DNA from: an uncultured Dehalococcoidia bacterium
Lineage (GTDB): Bacteria > Chloroflexota > Dehalococcoidia > Lucifugimonadales > UBA3495
Length of the DNA: 64,000 bases
Direction: 5' to 3'
Assembly (NCBI GenBank): GCA_958296225.1
Contig: OY282456.1
Location: forward strand, 1,488,001 to 1,552,000
Of the stretch, positions 8,503 to 18,960 are shown one piece after another; the first letter of the stretch is position 1; the number at the start of each line of letters is the position of its first letter. Under the pieces are notes generated by a model. It was given only the letters and a program-made list of their open reading frames with translations. It ran no database searches and had not been told where the DNA came from. Position numbers and translations under genes: made by a program.

Positions 8503-8529
8503 TGCCGGGGTGCCGGCGGAACAACCGGC

Positions 8530-10863
8530 TCAATCCGGGCGGATTACCCCTTCCCAGAGGCGGCGGGAACCGCCGGCCGCGCTGACATACTGGCCGGTGC
8601 GGATTTCCGCAATGTCGTAGTCCGGCAGTTCTCGAACGATGAAGCAGGTTGCCCCAAATTGCCGGACGCGCTCCGCGAAACGGAAATCCAGGTTGTCAAA
8701 ACCGTACAGCTGACGACGGGCCGGCAGGTCGCCGCGTGCCACCGGGTCCAGGTGCAGAAAGAAAGGCGCCTCCGTATCCGCTTCGCCGCACTGCTCCCTG
8801 GTATAGATAAGGCGGTTGGCGACGAGGTACACGTCAAAGTCGGCGCGGATGGCCGGCGAGTTGTCTCCGACCAACTGTGCCAGGTAATCGCTGGTTGGCA
8901 TTGCCTCAGCCCGCACGGGAGGAAGTGCGTCGCGGGGCAGCACGAGGGCGCCCACGCATAGCCCCGTTTGCGTTTGCGCCCAGGATCTGGCTACGGGTCC
9001 ATCCCCTTGACCAGTCCAGCGCCATGCTATCACTTCATCCGGCGAGCAATCTCTGGCGAACGCCGGCGCCAGCCGGCCGTCAACAATGAGCCCGACGCCA
9101 TCCCACTGGTAAGCGAAATGAGGTTCCATCCGCTGCCAGAACCAGGCCGCGGGGTCAGCGTCCTCGAGAGGATCAGCCGACCAGACATTGAACCACACTC
9201 CACGGGTGAGCGGTAAGCCTGTATAAAGCAGGTTATCCTGATCATAAAAATGTGGTTCTGCAACGTTGGCAAAGTGAGTTATTCCAAACTCACGGTAGAT
9301 GGGTTGTAATTTGCGGTTCCAACCGGCATATCCATCCCTATCCACGTTTGTCGCATGAAAATAGTCGTAGGAGTTCACCAGGCCGTCAAGGTTCACTACC
9401 GGAAAGTCTGAGAAGTACCCGGTAATGCCAGCGTCCCACGATCCGACCACGCTGTCCCCGGGCAGCACGCGATTCATAACCAGAGGGCCGGCAGCCCATA
9501 CGCCTGTTCCGTTGGTTGAATCGCTCACCGAATTCACCAACCTGAACGAACCGGCGAAGTCGGCCCTGGCAAACAGGAAGATCGCACTCACAACGACAAT
9601 GCCCGCGCTCAAGACGTTGACCGCCTGGCGCCGCCTTGGTTCAGTGAACCGGCGAACGAAGTGAATGGCAACATAGCAACTTACCGGAACAACCAGCGAC
9701 ATCATCAAGTATGCTGGGGCGAAATACCACAAGAAATGATGGCCCCAAGTGGGATGTATCGTGAGCACGCTTTGGGCAAACATGGCCAGGTGCCCGGCTG
9801 CCAGGCCGAATATACACACCAGAAAAGCTAGCAGCAGCCAGTCTTTCTGATCCCCGGAACGGCGGGCCGACCACCAGACCAGTGGCACGCCAGCGCAAAC
9901 TACTAATGCAACCAGCAACTCGAAGTCGAAGACGGAAAGTTGCAACGAGTTTTGCAAACCTTGGGCGAGGCTGTATCCACCTTCCTGTTCCCACCCGAAC
10001 CGTGCCCATGCCAACTTGGTAGCTCCGCTCACCGGCACTATGCCGCCGAACACCAGCCCGTTATATGCGAAGTAGGCCAGGATGCCGATGATGGCGCCAA
10101 TGACTGGAACCAATGTACGGGGAGGGGTAGCCGATATGGCCTTTCTCAAAGAAACGCCGGCCGGCCGCTCCTGCCGCGACCATTCTATGACGCACCACGC
10201 CACCGTGGCCGACAGCGAGATGGCGGCGTATTCCAGCCGTACCCAAGGCAAAGCAAAAGCGACGGCGGCCAGTGGCCAGCGCCAGCGCGCCGGGTTTCGC
10301 GCGTAGAGTATGCAGACCAGGAAAAACAATCCCAGAATGAACACCCCCGCCGCCGATTCTAGACCCCTCAACAAGTGATGGTACTGGTAGAGCAGAGGCA
10401 GCGTGGCGAACAGGAGAATCCAGGGCAGGCGCGCCAGTCGAGCCGCCGCAGCGATCAGAGCGGCGCCGCCAGCGAGGAGCATAATCTCGAAAGATTTGAT
10501 ACCGAACAGCGCCGCCTCTTTGTCGAATATCCAGTAAAACGGCGTGATCAGCAGCATCCAGATGGGATGGTAGCCGTTGGTCTGTGTGATGCCGCCGTCA
10601 AAGGTAGAGAACTTCCCTTCGGCCAGGTGGTAGGCTATCTGGTAATAATAGAAGGCGTCATCATGATTCATGTAGTGAGTGAGGTGGACGAGGTCGAAGT
10701 TGGAGCTCAGATACCAGGCAAACGCCGCGCCGTAGGCCAGAATGCCGGCGAGGAACAGGGCAAACAGCCCGTGGCGCGCCGGCGCCGACCATAACCCCGT
10801 GGCAACGCGGCTGTTCAGCAAAGCCTCGCCTACCCTGCGCAGATCTGTAAATTTGTAACTCAC
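8530..10863 (-). CDS. GT-C-like multi-pass membrane glycosyltransferase candidate (paralogue 1)
   Basis: The 777-residue protein has a cytosolic start, a first membrane helix (LFALFLAGILAYGAAFAWYL), and an extracytoplasmic loop with paired acids NHDDAFYYYQIAYHLAEGKF followed by TQTNGYHPIWML. That DD-containing loop plus ten or so later helices is the layout of GT-C enzymes that use polyprenyl-phosphate sugars. The last 300 residues form a soluble extracytoplasmic domain with no obvious match. It is clearly paralogous to the frameshifted gene at 13873-16240. The start is a GTG at 10863, 21 bases after the stop of the next paralogue, so the two are co-transcribed. The sugar and acceptor are unknown. 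Confidence 0.65.
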   Translation of the reverse strand: MSYKFTDLRRVGEALLNSRVATGLWSAPARHGLFALFLAGILAYGAAFAWYLSSNFDLVHLTHYMNHDDAFYYYQIAYHLAEGKFSTFDGGITQTNGYHPIWMLLITPFYWIFDKEAALFGIKSFEIMLLAGGAALIAAAARLARLPWILLFATLPLLYQYHHLLRGLESAAGVFILGLFFLVCILYARNPARWRWPLAAVAFALPWVRLEYAAISLSATVAWCVIEWSRQERPAGVSLRKAISATPPRTLVPVIGAIIGILAYFAYNGLVFGGIVPVSGATKLAWARFGWEQEGGYSLAQGLQNSLQLSVFDFELLVALVVCAGVPLVWWSARRSGDQKDWLLLAFLVCIFGLAAGHLAMFAQSVLTIHPTWGHHFLWYFAPAYLMMSLVVPVSCYVAIHFVRRFTEPRRRQAVNVLSAGIVVVSAIFLFARADFAGSFRLVNSVSDSTNGTGVWAAGPLVMNRVLPGDSVVGSWDAGITGYFSDFPVVNLDGLVNSYDYFHATNVDRDGYAGWNRKLQPIYREFGITHFANVAEPHFYDQDNLLYTGLPLTRGVWFNVWSADPLEDADPAAWFWQRMEPHFAYQWDGVGLIVDGRLAPAFARDCSPDEVIAWRWTGQGDGPVARSWAQTQTGLCVGALVLPRDALPPVRAEAMPTSDYLAQLVGDNSPAIRADFDVYLVANRLIYTREQCGEADTEAPFFLHLDPVARGDLPARRQLYGFDNLDFRFAERVRQFGATCFIVRELPDYDIAEIRTGQYVSAAGGSRRLWEGVIRPD

Positions 10864-10884
10864 ACTCTAGCCTGCCCTGAGCAA

Positions 10885-13140
10885 TCACGTGGTGGGTGCG
10901 CTCCGCATCAGCACCACGTGGTCCAGCATAATATGTCCCCAGCCGCCGGTGGCATTATCAAACAGCTCCAGTTGCAGCCGTTGCCCGGCCATACCGTCCA
11001 GAGCATACATTACCGCGTTGAAACGCTCGGTATTCCGGCCATGCCAGACCGCGACCTGCTCACCATCGGCCAGCAAACGCACCCCCACGTCATCGCCCGC
11101 GCCGCCGGCAATGCGGAATGCCAGAAGCTGGTCCGGCCCGGCGGTAAATTCCGGCGACCGCGCTTTCCCGGTGGCATTGTCCCTTTCGTCGGGGTGATAG
11201 CTGGTGAGGAAACCGGAGCCAAGGTTGCCCCTAATGGGCTGCTGGTCCCGGTAGAGCGCGTGGTCGGCGTGGTTCGTGACCGCGCTGCCTTCCAGAATCC
11301 AGCCGTCAAGCCCGACATCAAAGCTGCCCAGGAACCGTTCGCCAACGTAGAAACGGCCGTCGTAGAGTAAATCGTTGCCTGATGGTTCGGTAATTGAAAA
11401 GCGGGCGCGTATCCGTAGGTCGCGCCCGGCAAAACCGGAGCTGACCCACTCAGGGTAGTCGGAATCAAAGGGCATCCAGAGGTTGGCTCCCACCGGCGCC
11501 GCATAATTCCCCCGCTCAAACGCCTGCTCCACAGTGGCCGCCAGGGGGTGGACGATGATGTTGACGCCGCGCTCCTCCAGGTAGCCGGGAGGCGCCGAAC
11601 GGTCGTGGGCCATTGAGCGCACGCGGTTGGGATGTGTAACCGGATTGCGCGCTACCGTTGCGTCGGTCAGGCCAAGACTGTCAATAACGGTCAGTTCCGG
11701 GAGGTAAAAGAACTGGACGCCAATGCTACCAGCAACCATTACCGCGTCGTCGGGAATTATCCCCCGTTCCATATTCTCGTAGGGCTGCCACTTCGCAATC
11801 ATGAGGTCAGCGAATTCGCGATGCTCGACAAACCGCGAACCCACAGTCTGCCGACCGACACTGTATCTCAAGTCGTTGGAGATTGCTACCAGCGCGGGCA
11901 TCCCCGGCGCGGACAGCAGCCAGCCGGCGTTATCCTCGTCAAGCTCGATATGAATTCCCGTGATGCGTTCGTTAATCTTGGCCCCTTCAAACAACAGAGC
12001 CGCCTGCATTGCGCTCGAGTAGAAAATGACGGGTACGAACAGCAGCAGCGCCCACGCCGGCGGACTTGACAGTATCCTAACCCGCGCCATCGTCCTGATA
12101 CGTTGCACTTGGCCCGCAATCCGGCCGCCCAGATGCACAATCCCCACTGCGGCCGGCAGCGCCAGCAGTGGCCAGTAGAAATCCAGCGGCCGGTACTCAA
12201 AATGGTCGCCGCCAATCCGCATTACATAGGCTATGTGGACGACGATTATCAGCAAAATCAGGGCGCAAGTCCCATCCCGGTATTCCCGCCACCGTTCCCG
12301 CAGGGCGACTAATGCCAGGGGCAGCAGCAGGTACAGCCCGGTCTCCAATGCCGCCGCCCACAGGTAGCGGAACCCCGATTCGTACCAGGGGCGCACGTGC
12401 TTGGCGTAGTAGGTGTTGGGCAGCCACTCGCCATAGTAGGCGTAGCGGAACAGGAAATGCGCTCCAATCAGGATTGCAAACGGCGCAACCAGGAAAGCCA
12501 GCTCCCGCCAGTCCAGCCGCGGCCGGCCGGCGTCAACCATCCGCTGGACGGCGAACCAGCCGCAGCATAGCGCCGCAATCAGCGGCCCCTCCGGCCGGGT
12601 CAGGGCCGCCGCGGCCAGGCTCAGCGATGCCGTCAGCAAACCCCATTGGCTGCCGCGATACAAGGCCAGACCGACTACCGCCAGGACGATAAAGAAAGTG
12701 AACTGCCGGGTTTCCAGCCCGCCGCCGGAGGTCCAGACGGCAAAGGTGGCGCTGGAACACACCAGCCCCAGCGCCATCCACGCCGTCAATCCCCGGCCGC
12801 GCAGCGACGGCGTGCGCCACGCCCACCACAGCAGCGCGGCGATGGTTCCCGCAGTGTATATTACCGACAGCCACGGGGCGGCGTGTTCGGGCTTGATGCC
12901 CAAGATGCCCCAAACGGCGGCCAGTTCCAGTACCCACAGGAAGTTGGAGTAGCCCTCCACCCGCTCGCCAACGTTGAAAACCAGGCCGTGCCCCTCCAGC
13001 AGGTTGCGGACGTAGCGAAAGCTGATAAAGGCGTCGTCGGTAAGAAACCACGACACCGAAGCCAGCCAGCCCAGCAGCGCCAGCCAGGGCAGGATGGCAA
13101 CGATGAGATAGATGCGGTGGGCTGGAAATACGGTTCGCAC
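10885..13140 (-). CDS. GT-C-like multi-pass membrane glycosyltransferase candidate (paralogue 2)
   Basis: The 751-residue protein starts with a membrane helix ([18 protein letters not shown]) followed by the loop [19 protein letters not shown] and [17 protein letters not shown]. This DDAFISFRY...GLVFN...GERVEGYSN pattern is familiar from GT-C enzymes related to actinobacterial arabinofuranosyltransferases, with the paired Asp as likely catalytic residues. Many helices follow, then a C-terminal beta-rich extracytoplasmic domain (about 570-750) with a carbohydrate-binding look. It is more distant from the paralogues on either side than they are from each other. A role in decorating a surface glycan is inference. 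Confidence 0.7.
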   Translation of the reverse strand: MRTVFPAHRIYLIVAILPWLALLGWLASVSWFLTDDAFISFRYVRNLLEGHGLVFNVGERVEGYSNFLWVLELAAVWGILGIKPEHAAPWLSVIYTAGTIAALLWWAWRTPSLRGRGLTAWMALGLVCSSATFAVWTSGGGLETRQFTFFIVLAVVGLALYRGSQWGLLTASLSLAAAALTRPEGPLIAALCCGWFAVQRMVDAGRPRLDWRELAFLVAPFAILIGAHFLFRYAYYGEWLPNTYYAKHVRPWYESGFRYLWAAALETGLYLLLPLALVALRERWREYRDGTCALILLIIVVHIAYVMRIGGDHFEYRPLDFYWPLLALPAAVGIVHLGGRIAGQVQRIRTMARVRILSSPPAWALLLFVPVIFYSSAMQAALLFEGAKINERITGIHIELDEDNAGWLLSAPGMPALVAISNDLRYSVGRQTVGSRFVEHREFADLMIAKWQPYENMERGIIPDDAVMVAGSIGVQFFYLPELTVIDSLGLTDATVARNPVTHPNRVRSMAHDRSAPPGYLEERGVNIIVHPLAATVEQAFERGNYAAPVGANLWMPFDSDYPEWVSSGFAGRDLRIRARFSITEPSGNDLLYDGRFYVGERFLGSFDVGLDGWILEGSAVTNHADHALYRDQQPIRGNLGSGFLTSYHPDERDNATGKARSPEFTAGPDQLLAFRIAGGAGDDVGVRLLADGEQVAVWHGRNTERFNAVMYALDGMAGQRLQLELFDNATGGWGHIMLDHVVLMRSAPTT

Positions 13141-13184
13141 GGCGCAGCGTTTTAGAGAATTGCGGGAGCTTATTTTACCACTGT

Positions 13185-13352
13185 CATGCGGTGGTGGACC
13201 AGTATTGCCGGGTGCATGGCGTCAACAACCTGCGCGTAGTTGACCTGTCAATCTGCCCCAACGTGGTGCGGGCGAACACCAACGCCACGGCCATAATGAT
13301 TGCCGAGCGGGCCGCCGGGTGGATCGGAACCTGGCCGGCTACGCAAAGATGA
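13185..13352 (+). pseudogene. GMC oxidoreductase C-terminal remnant
   Basis: On the plus strand the frame reads [36 protein letters not shown] and IAERAAG before a stop at 13350. This matches the conserved C-terminal block of GMC flavoenzymes (choline dehydrogenase type), where the Asn in the NTNA segment lies near the active site. The FAD-binding N-terminal half is absent. It lies against the minus-strand hicA gene and in front of a GT-C gene, so it looks like debris from an insertion or deletion. Confidence 0.6.
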
Positions 13353-13562
13353 CTACGCCCGTTCAAATTCGTCTCTGGATATTTGCAAATCCCGCAGGAT
13401 TGCCCTGATTGTACCTATCCTCAAGTCCCGGTTTCGCCAGTTGGGGATTGTAGTCCTTGAACTAGTTCTGGTGTTTATCCAAATTTCATGGTCTCCGCTG
13501 CCCTGTCGCGCAAACTGGCAGTCCAGCCTCCGCAATTTTCGTGTAAGTTCTCTGTAACTCAA
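13353..13562 (-). CDS. hicA: HicA-like mRNA interferase toxin
   Basis: The 69-residue protein has the compact double-stranded-RNA-binding-like HicA plan: MSYRELTRKLRRLDCQFARQ, a GSGDHEIW segment containing the expected catalytic His, and a C-terminal RIGTIRAILRDLQISRDEF that matches the HicA end where a helix follows the strand. HicA toxins cleave mRNA and tmRNA until bound by HicB. Its start overlaps the stop of the upstream antitoxin by 4 bases (ATGA), so translation is coupled. The order antitoxin then toxin is the less usual one for hicAB. Confidence 0.8.
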   Translation of the reverse strand: MSYRELTRKLRRLDCQFARQGSGDHEIWINTRTSSRTTIPNWRNRDLRIGTIRAILRDLQISRDEFERA

Positions 13563-13813
13563 ACCGCAACCATGACCTCGTTCACGGAGCCGGTTTCAAC
13601 CAACGCGGCTGCGACTGCGGCGGGCAATTCATCGCCCCACTCAGCATAGGATGCGATGAAAGCGGCCGCAACGCTTTGCAGACCGTCCATTGTTTCGGCC
13701 GGGGTATCGCCCCAGGCCCGGCAGCCGGGCAAGGCCGGTATCTCCGCCATAAACTTGTCCTCGGTTTCCTCACTGGGCTCGTGCATTACAAATTGCAGTC
13801 GATACAGTTTCAC
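13559..13813 (-). CDS. hicB: HicB-like antitoxin
   Basis: The 84-residue protein shows the HicB partial RNase H-like fold: a first strand KLYRLQFVMH, an acidic insert, then FMAEIPALPGCRAWGDTPAE and the helix MDGLQSVAAAFIASYAEWG. HicB neutralises HicA and usually binds the operon promoter; no separate DNA-binding domain is visible in this short form. I chose the GTG at 13813, preceded by GGGAGG, because homology starts at KLYRLQF; an upstream start adds unrelated residues. It precedes hicA with an ATGA overlap. Confidence 0.78.
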   Translation of the reverse strand: MKLYRLQFVMHEPSEETEDKFMAEIPALPGCRAWGDTPAETMDGLQSVAAAFIASYAEWGDELPAAVAAALVETGSVNEVMVAV

Positions 13814-13872
13814 TTCGCAGCCTCCCGCAATGTTCTGCGCGGATTGTAGCACAGGGCCACCGGCCGCCGGCC

Positions 13873-16240
13873 TTACTCCGCAACGATGTATTCCCCCTGC
13901 CACACGCGGCCCCCGCCGGGGACATACTGGCCGGTGCGGATGGCGGCGATGTCGTACTGCGGCAGTATTCGGATGGCAAAGCAGGTTGCCCCCGATTGGC
14001 GGCCGTGCCTGGCGATGTCGAAATCCAGGTTGTCAAAGCCGCGCTGCTTACGGTGGCGGGGCAGGTCGTTCACGTCAACCGGGTCCAGGTGGAGAAAGAA
14101 CATTGCCTCAAGGTCATCTTGACGGCACTGCTCTTTGCGGTAGATAAGCGTGTTCTCGTGGAGATAGACGTCGTAATTGGAGCGGATTATTGGCGGGTTG
14201 TTGCCGGTAATCCGCGCTAGGTAATGAGCGGTGGTTAGCGACTCAATCCGAACCGGCGGCGCGGTGTCGTGGGGCAGGATGATTCTGGCGGCGCAAAACG
14301 GCCGGCTGCCCGCCAGCGTTTCCGGCCAGGGATGCCAAAATCCTCGCGTCCCTGCTCTGATTTGAGCCCCGGACGGGCTTTCCCACGAAAACGCCACTAC
14401 CTCATCCGGGCGGCAATTCCGGTGGAACGCCTGCGCCAGCCGCCCGTCAACCAACAGCCCAATGTCGCCCGACTGGTAGTCGAAGTGCGGCTCCATCTGC
14501 TCCCAGAACCGGGCGGCGGCATCGGTATCCGGCGGCGGTGCCAGGGCGGCGAGCCGGAACTCATACGACAAGTCCCAGTTGTTGAACGACGGCAGTTCGA
14601 AAAGCGTACTACCTGCGAAAAGATTATCGGAATTCTCGTTGGCGTTAGCGAAATGCGTCAGTCCGAACTCGTCCTGATAAAAGAGCTTGTCTGTCTTATT
14701 TGCTTCACCGCGCATACTTTGCTGCAAATAGTCATACGAATTCACCAATCCATCCAGATTCACCACCGGGAAGCGCGCGAAATATCCAATAACGCCGGAG
14801 CTCCACGACCCGAGTACGCTGCCTTCGGGCAATATGCGGTTCGCCGTGAGTATGCCGGAGTAGGAGCTGATTTCCCATTCCTGGAAGGAAGTATCGTCGC
14901 TATGCCAGTCAACATATTGGAACGGGCCGGCAAAATCAGTTTTTATGAACAGGATAATCGCAGCGATAACGACGATGCCAGTACTCAAGATAGTGGCCGC
15001 CCGGCGCGACCGGGGCGCGACAAAACGACGCGCCAAGTGAATGGCCACAAAACAGCCGGCCGGTACCAGCAGCGCCAGCATCAAGTAGGCCGGTACGAAA
15101 TACCAGATGTGGCCGCCATAGACCGGATGCACGGTTAGAACGGTTTGCGCGAACTTGGCGAGATGGCCGGCGGCCAGGCCGAACACGCCCACCAGAAAGA
15201 CCAGCAGCAGCCAATCATCCCGGCTGCGGGAGCGGCGGGCGAGCCACCAGACCATCAGGAAACAGACGCAGACTCCCAGCGCAGCCAGTATCTCGGCGTC
15301 AAAGGCACGAAGCTGCAATATGTCCTGGAAGTTTTGAGTCAGGCTGTATCCATCTTTCCCGGCCCACAGATTCTGCGACCGCCACTGCTTGACCGCCCCG
15401 CTCACCGGCGTAATGCCGCCGAACACCAATCCGTTATAGAGGAAGTAGGCCAGGATGCCGGCAATGGCGCTGCTGATTAGAACTAGTGTACGGGGGGGGG
15501 GGGGGGGTAGAAAGTATCAGGCTGCGCCACGACGCGCCGGCCGGCCGCTCCCGCCACGACCATTCAACGACGCACAACGCTACCGTCGCCGCCAGCGATA
15601 TGGCGACGTACTCCAGCCGCACCCAGGGCAGCGCGAAAGCGACGATGGCCAGTGGCCAGGTCCACCGGGCCGGATTGCGCGCGTAGAGCATCAGGGCCAG
15701 AAAAAACAGCCCCAGCATGAACAAGGCCGCCGCCGCTTCCAGCCCGCGAAATAGCGCGATATTCTGATAGAGCACGGGCAGCGCAGCGAACAGCAAAATC
15801 CAGGGCAGGCGGGCCAACCGGGCGGCTCCAGCGATACACGCAATCCCGCCGGCAACGAGCATAATCTCGAAAGCCTTGATGCCGAACAGGGCCGTTTCCT
15901 TGTCAAACGCCCAGTAGAACGGCGTAATCAGCAGCAGCCACAGCGGATGATAGCCGTTAGTGCGAGTGATACCGCCGTCGAATGTCGAGAACTTCCCCTC
16001 GGACAGATGGTAGGCTATTTGGAAATAGTAGAAAGCGTCATCGTTGTTAACGTTGCGGAGCAGGTTGATGATGTCAAAGTTGGCCAGCATATAGCCGGCG
16101 AACCCGGCGCCGTAGGCCAGGATGCCGGCGATGAACAGCGCAAACAGGGCGTGGCGCGCCGGCGCCGGCAAGTCTGGCATCTCTGCGATGCTTGCGCTCC
16201 GGTAAAGGGCGAACCGGAAGTTGTTGAGCCGACGTTTCAT
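13873..16240 (-). pseudogene. GT-C-like membrane protein (paralogue 3), frameshifted at a C16 tract; candidate phase-variable gene
   Basis: Two adjacent reading frames (16240 down to 15434, and 15429 down to 13873) together match paralogue 1 end to end. They carry the same loop NNDDAFYYFQIAYHLSEGKF, NGYHPLWLLLITPFYW, and after the break GLVFGGITPVSGA. The break falls in 16 consecutive C (coding strand) where paralogue 1 has ACC CCT CCC CGT. With 15 or 18 C the frame is restored and a protein of about 788 residues results; with 16 it ends soon after the tract. Start ATG 16240 gives the N-terminus most like paralogue 1. It could be slippage-controlled on/off expression, a fixed loss, or a miscounted homopolymer. 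Confidence 0.7.
15492..15507. repeat. Homopolymeric G16 (C16 on the coding strand) tract
   Basis: Sixteen consecutive G interrupt the GT-C paralogue 3 gene. The homologous site in paralogue 1 (around 10118-10126) is short and broken by one T, so the run has expanded here. Tracts of this length slip during replication in many bacteria and are the basis of phase variation. Long G runs are also error-prone in sequencing, so read-level length is decisive. Confidence 0.85.
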
Positions 16241-16378
16241 AATTACCGGATGGCGCGCGCTTGGGGTGGCCGGTTTGCAATTGTTGCCATCTAAGCCTGA
16301 ACGCTTTCGGTGGAACGGTAGGCTATAATAGCCGCCGTTATCGTCCCGTTCAAGGAACCGTCCCTTCAAGGAGCCGTT

Positions 16379-17563
16379 ATGCCCATTTCGCAGTACGTCA
16401 GCCGGTCAATGGAGGAAGGCGGGTGGATTCGCCGGATGTTTGAGGTCGGCATCGCCCTCAAAGCGCAGTATGGCGATGAGAACGTGTTTGACCTGTCGCT
16501 GGGCAATCCGATTATGGAGCCGCCGCCGGAGTTTCACGCCGAACTGCTCCGCATCGCCCAGGCCCCCACGCCGGGGATGCACCGCTATATGCCCAACGCC
16601 GGCTACCCCGAAACCCGCCAGGCCGTAGCCGATACTCTCGCTGCCGAAACCGGCCTGCCCTTCGGCCTCGGCGACATCGTAATGACCTGCGGCGCGGCCG
16701 GCGCGGCCAACGTCGTCCTCCGCGCCATCCTCAACCCCGGCGACGAGGTAATCATCCTCGCCCCCTTTTTTGGGGAGTACGTCTATTATATTCAGAACCA
16801 CAACGGCGCGCCGGTCATCGTGCCAACCAACGCCGAGTTCGGCCTGGACCTGGCCGCCATCGACGCCGCCATCACGCCGCGGACGCGGGCGATTATGCTC
16901 AACTCGCCCAACAACCCGTCCGGCGTAGTCTATCCCGACGCTGACCTCAGCGCGCTGGCCGGCGTATTGCTTCGGGCCGAGGCCCGGTTTGGCTCCGAGA
17001 TTTTCCTCATCAGCGACGAACCCTATCGCCGCATCATCTACGATGGGCTGGTGTATCCCCAGGTATTTCCCCACTACGAGCGCACCATCGTGGTCAACTC
17101 CCACGCCAAGGATTTGGGGCTGCCCGGCGAGCGCATCGGCCACATCGCCATCCACCCTGACTATTCGGGCAAGGCCGAGCTGGTGGACGGCCTGGTGTTC
17201 TGCAACCGGGTGCTGGGATTCGTCAACGCGCCGGCGCTGATGCAACACGTAGTGCGCGCCGTGCAGGGCGTGTCGGTTGACGTTGGGGAATACCAGCGCA
17301 AGCGGGATTTTCTGTACGACCGGCTGACCGGAATGGGCTATTCGGTGGTCAAGCCCCAGGGGGCGTTTTACCTGTTCCCCCGTTCCCCGCTGGACGATGA
17401 CGAGGCATTTGTGGCCGCCTTGCAGGAGTACAACGTGCTGGCAGTGCCGGGCAAAGGGTTCGGCACGCCGGGCCACTTCCGCATTTCCTACTGCCTGGAG
17501 GATAAAGTGCTGGAGGGAGCGATGGACGGTTTCGCGCGGGCGGCGGAGCAGCGCCGGCGCTAA
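16379..17563 (+). CDS. PLP-dependent class I/II aminotransferase
   Basis: The 394-residue protein has the fold-type I aminotransferase order: N-terminal substrate loop (VFDLSLGNPIMEPPPE), TCGAAGAANVVLRAIL, APFFGEYVYYIQNH, the Asn of LNSPNNPSGVVYP, FLISDEPYRRIIYDG, and the PLP Lys in NSHAKDLGLPGERIG. The C-terminal Arg expected to bind the substrate carboxylate is in GHFRISYC. It probably works on aspartate, alanine or a related amino acid; this cannot be narrowed. ATG 16379 is preceded by CAAGGAGCC, and a TATAAT lies at 16324-16329 without a clear -35. Its stop overlaps the stop of the convergent Uma2 gene. Confidence 0.9.
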   Translation: MPISQYVSRSMEEGGWIRRMFEVGIALKAQYGDENVFDLSLGNPIMEPPPEFHAELLRIAQAPTPGMHRYMPNAGYPETRQAVADTLAAETGLPFGLGDIVMTCGAAGAANVVLRAILNPGDEVIILAPFFGEYVYYIQNHNGAPVIVPTNAEFGLDLAAIDAAITPRTRAIMLNSPNNPSGVVYPDADLSALAGVLLRAEARFGSEIFLISDEPYRRIIYDGLVYPQVFPHYERTIVVNSHAKDLGLPGERIGHIAIHPDYSGKAELVDGLVFCNRVLGFVNAPALMQHVVRAVQGVSVDVGEYQRKRDFLYDRLTGMGYSVVKPQGAFYLFPRSPLDDDEAFVAALQEYNVLAVPGKGFGTPGHFRISYCLEDKVLEGAMDGFARAAEQRRR

Positions 17564-18159
17564 TTGTCCGGCAGTGCCGCGCCCCGTATGCGGTCAAAAA
17601 TCGGCCCCAGGTCAACGGCGACGCCAGGCATCGCATCGGAAGTCAAAACATCGTTGGCGCCGTACACTTGTGCCAACGTCATCGCCCGGCCATCGCCAAC
17701 GTATTTCGCTACCGTTGCGGCGCGCAGGTCGGCCAGCCATGCCTCCCGCACCCCGCTGCGCCCGTACACGGGCAGCTTGACATTGAAATCCCGCCGCCGG
17801 GTTGACTCGGACAGCACTTCAACGACCAAGTCCGGCGCGCCGGTAACGCCGTGCCCGTCAAAGATCTGCCGCCGCTCATTGGATACGAACAGCATATCCG
17901 GCTGGAAAGTATTGTGTTCGTCAATGGCCACGTCGTAAGGCGAGATGCGGGTTTCACCAATACCCAACGCCTCGACTTGCAAAGTCACCCGTATGTAGAG
18001 TTGCCCGATAAACACCTGGTGCGGTTCGTTGGGGCCGGCCATTGCAATCAGTTCCCCCTCAATAAGCTGGTAGCGCACGCCCCGGTGCGATGGGGGCGTC
18101 TGCGCCATATAGTCGGCCCCGGTCAACTTGGCGCGGGGCTTGGCTTGGGGCTGGGTCAT
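17560..18159 (-). CDS. Uma2-family (PD-(D/E)XK) endonuclease-like protein, copy 1
   Basis: The 199-residue protein belongs to the DUF820/Uma2 group of restriction-endonuclease-like proteins. Residues of the active site are visible: Asp in FQPDMLFV, Glu in LVVEVLSEST and Lys about ten residues later (DFNVKLPVYG). The N-terminal half has YQLIEGELIAMAGPNEPHQ, where the Glu fits the first acidic position. Uma2 proteins are abundant in Chloroflexota and Cyanobacteria; their cellular role is unsettled. The gene ends inside the aminotransferase stop region and is one of three tandem copies. Confidence 0.88.
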   Translation of the reverse strand: MTQPQAKPRAKLTGADYMAQTPPSHRGVRYQLIEGELIAMAGPNEPHQVFIGQLYIRVTLQVEALGIGETRISPYDVAIDEHNTFQPDMLFVSNERRQIFDGHGVTGAPDLVVEVLSESTRRRDFNVKLPVYGRSGVREAWLADLRAATVAKYVGDGRAMTLAQVYGANDVLTSDAMPGVAVDLGPIFDRIRGAALPDN

Positions 18160-18269
18160 AATGCGGTCTCCTCAGCGGCTGGGATGGCAAACGCCTGACC
18201 AATTCTATAAACCATTTGTCCCTACCTGCGGTCACCGGAGGCAACGACGCCGGCGGAGCAGTACTTCGT

Positions 18270-18857
18270 TTAGGCGACTGCCGGCGTCAGAGCGAAAATC
18301 GGCCCCAGCTCAATAGCGACGCCGGGCATCGCCTCAGAAGTCAAAATATCGTTGGCGCCGTACACTTGTGCCAACGTCATCGCCCGGCCATCGCCAACGT
18401 ATTTCGCTACCGTTGCGGCGCGCAGGTCGGCCATCCATGCCTCGCGCACCCCGCTGCGCCCGTACACGGGCAATTTGACCGTAAAATCCCGCCGCCGGGT
18501 TGACTCGGACAGCACTTCAACAACCACATCCGGCGCGCCGGTAACGCCGTGTCCGTCAAAGATTTGCCGCCGCTCATTAGATACGAACAGCATATCCGGC
18601 TGGAAAGTATTGTGTTCGTCTATGGCAACGTCAAAGGGTGATATGCGCGCTTCGCCGATGCCGAGCGTCCGTGTTTGCGTCCTTACCTCAACGAACAAGT
18701 CGCCGATAAACACCTGGTGCGGTTCGTTGGGGCCGGCCATTGCAATCAGTTCTCCCTCGATGAGCTGGTAACGCCGGCCGCGGTGCGAGGGGGGCGTCTG
18801 CGCCATATAGTCGGCCCCGGTCAACTTGGCGCGGGGCTTGGCTTGGGGCTGGGTCAT
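18270..18857 (-). CDS. Uma2-family endonuclease-like protein, copy 2
   Basis: This 195-residue copy keeps all the PD-(D/E)XK residues (FQPDMLFV, VVVEVLSEST, DFTVKLPVYG) and is nearly identical to copies 1 and 3, but residues differ in the central block GDLFVEVRTQTRTLGIGEA and the last 7 residues (ALTPAVA) replace the usual DRIRGAALPDN end. I used ATG 18857, the same start as the other copies; an upstream start at 19037 would read through copied noncoding sequence. Divergence in the middle block, not in the catalytic part, may reflect specificity. Confidence 0.85.
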   Translation of the reverse strand: MTQPQAKPRAKLTGADYMAQTPPSHRGRRYQLIEGELIAMAGPNEPHQVFIGDLFVEVRTQTRTLGIGEARISPFDVAIDEHNTFQPDMLFVSNERRQIFDGHGVTGAPDVVVEVLSESTRRRDFTVKLPVYGRSGVREAWMADLRAATVAKYVGDGRAMTLAQVYGANDILTSEAMPGVAIELGPIFALTPAVA

Positions 18858-18960
18858 AATGCGGTCTCCTAAAAGGCTGGGATGGCGATGGTTACGTGGC
18901 GCGCGCCGTGCCGGATGCGCCAGTGGACGGTTTTCCGCGGGCGGCGGAGCAGTGCCGGCG

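Noticed and set aside
10064..10362. Plus-strand frames opposite the GT-C genes
   Set aside because: They are typical antisense open frames of high-GC coding sequence with no homology.
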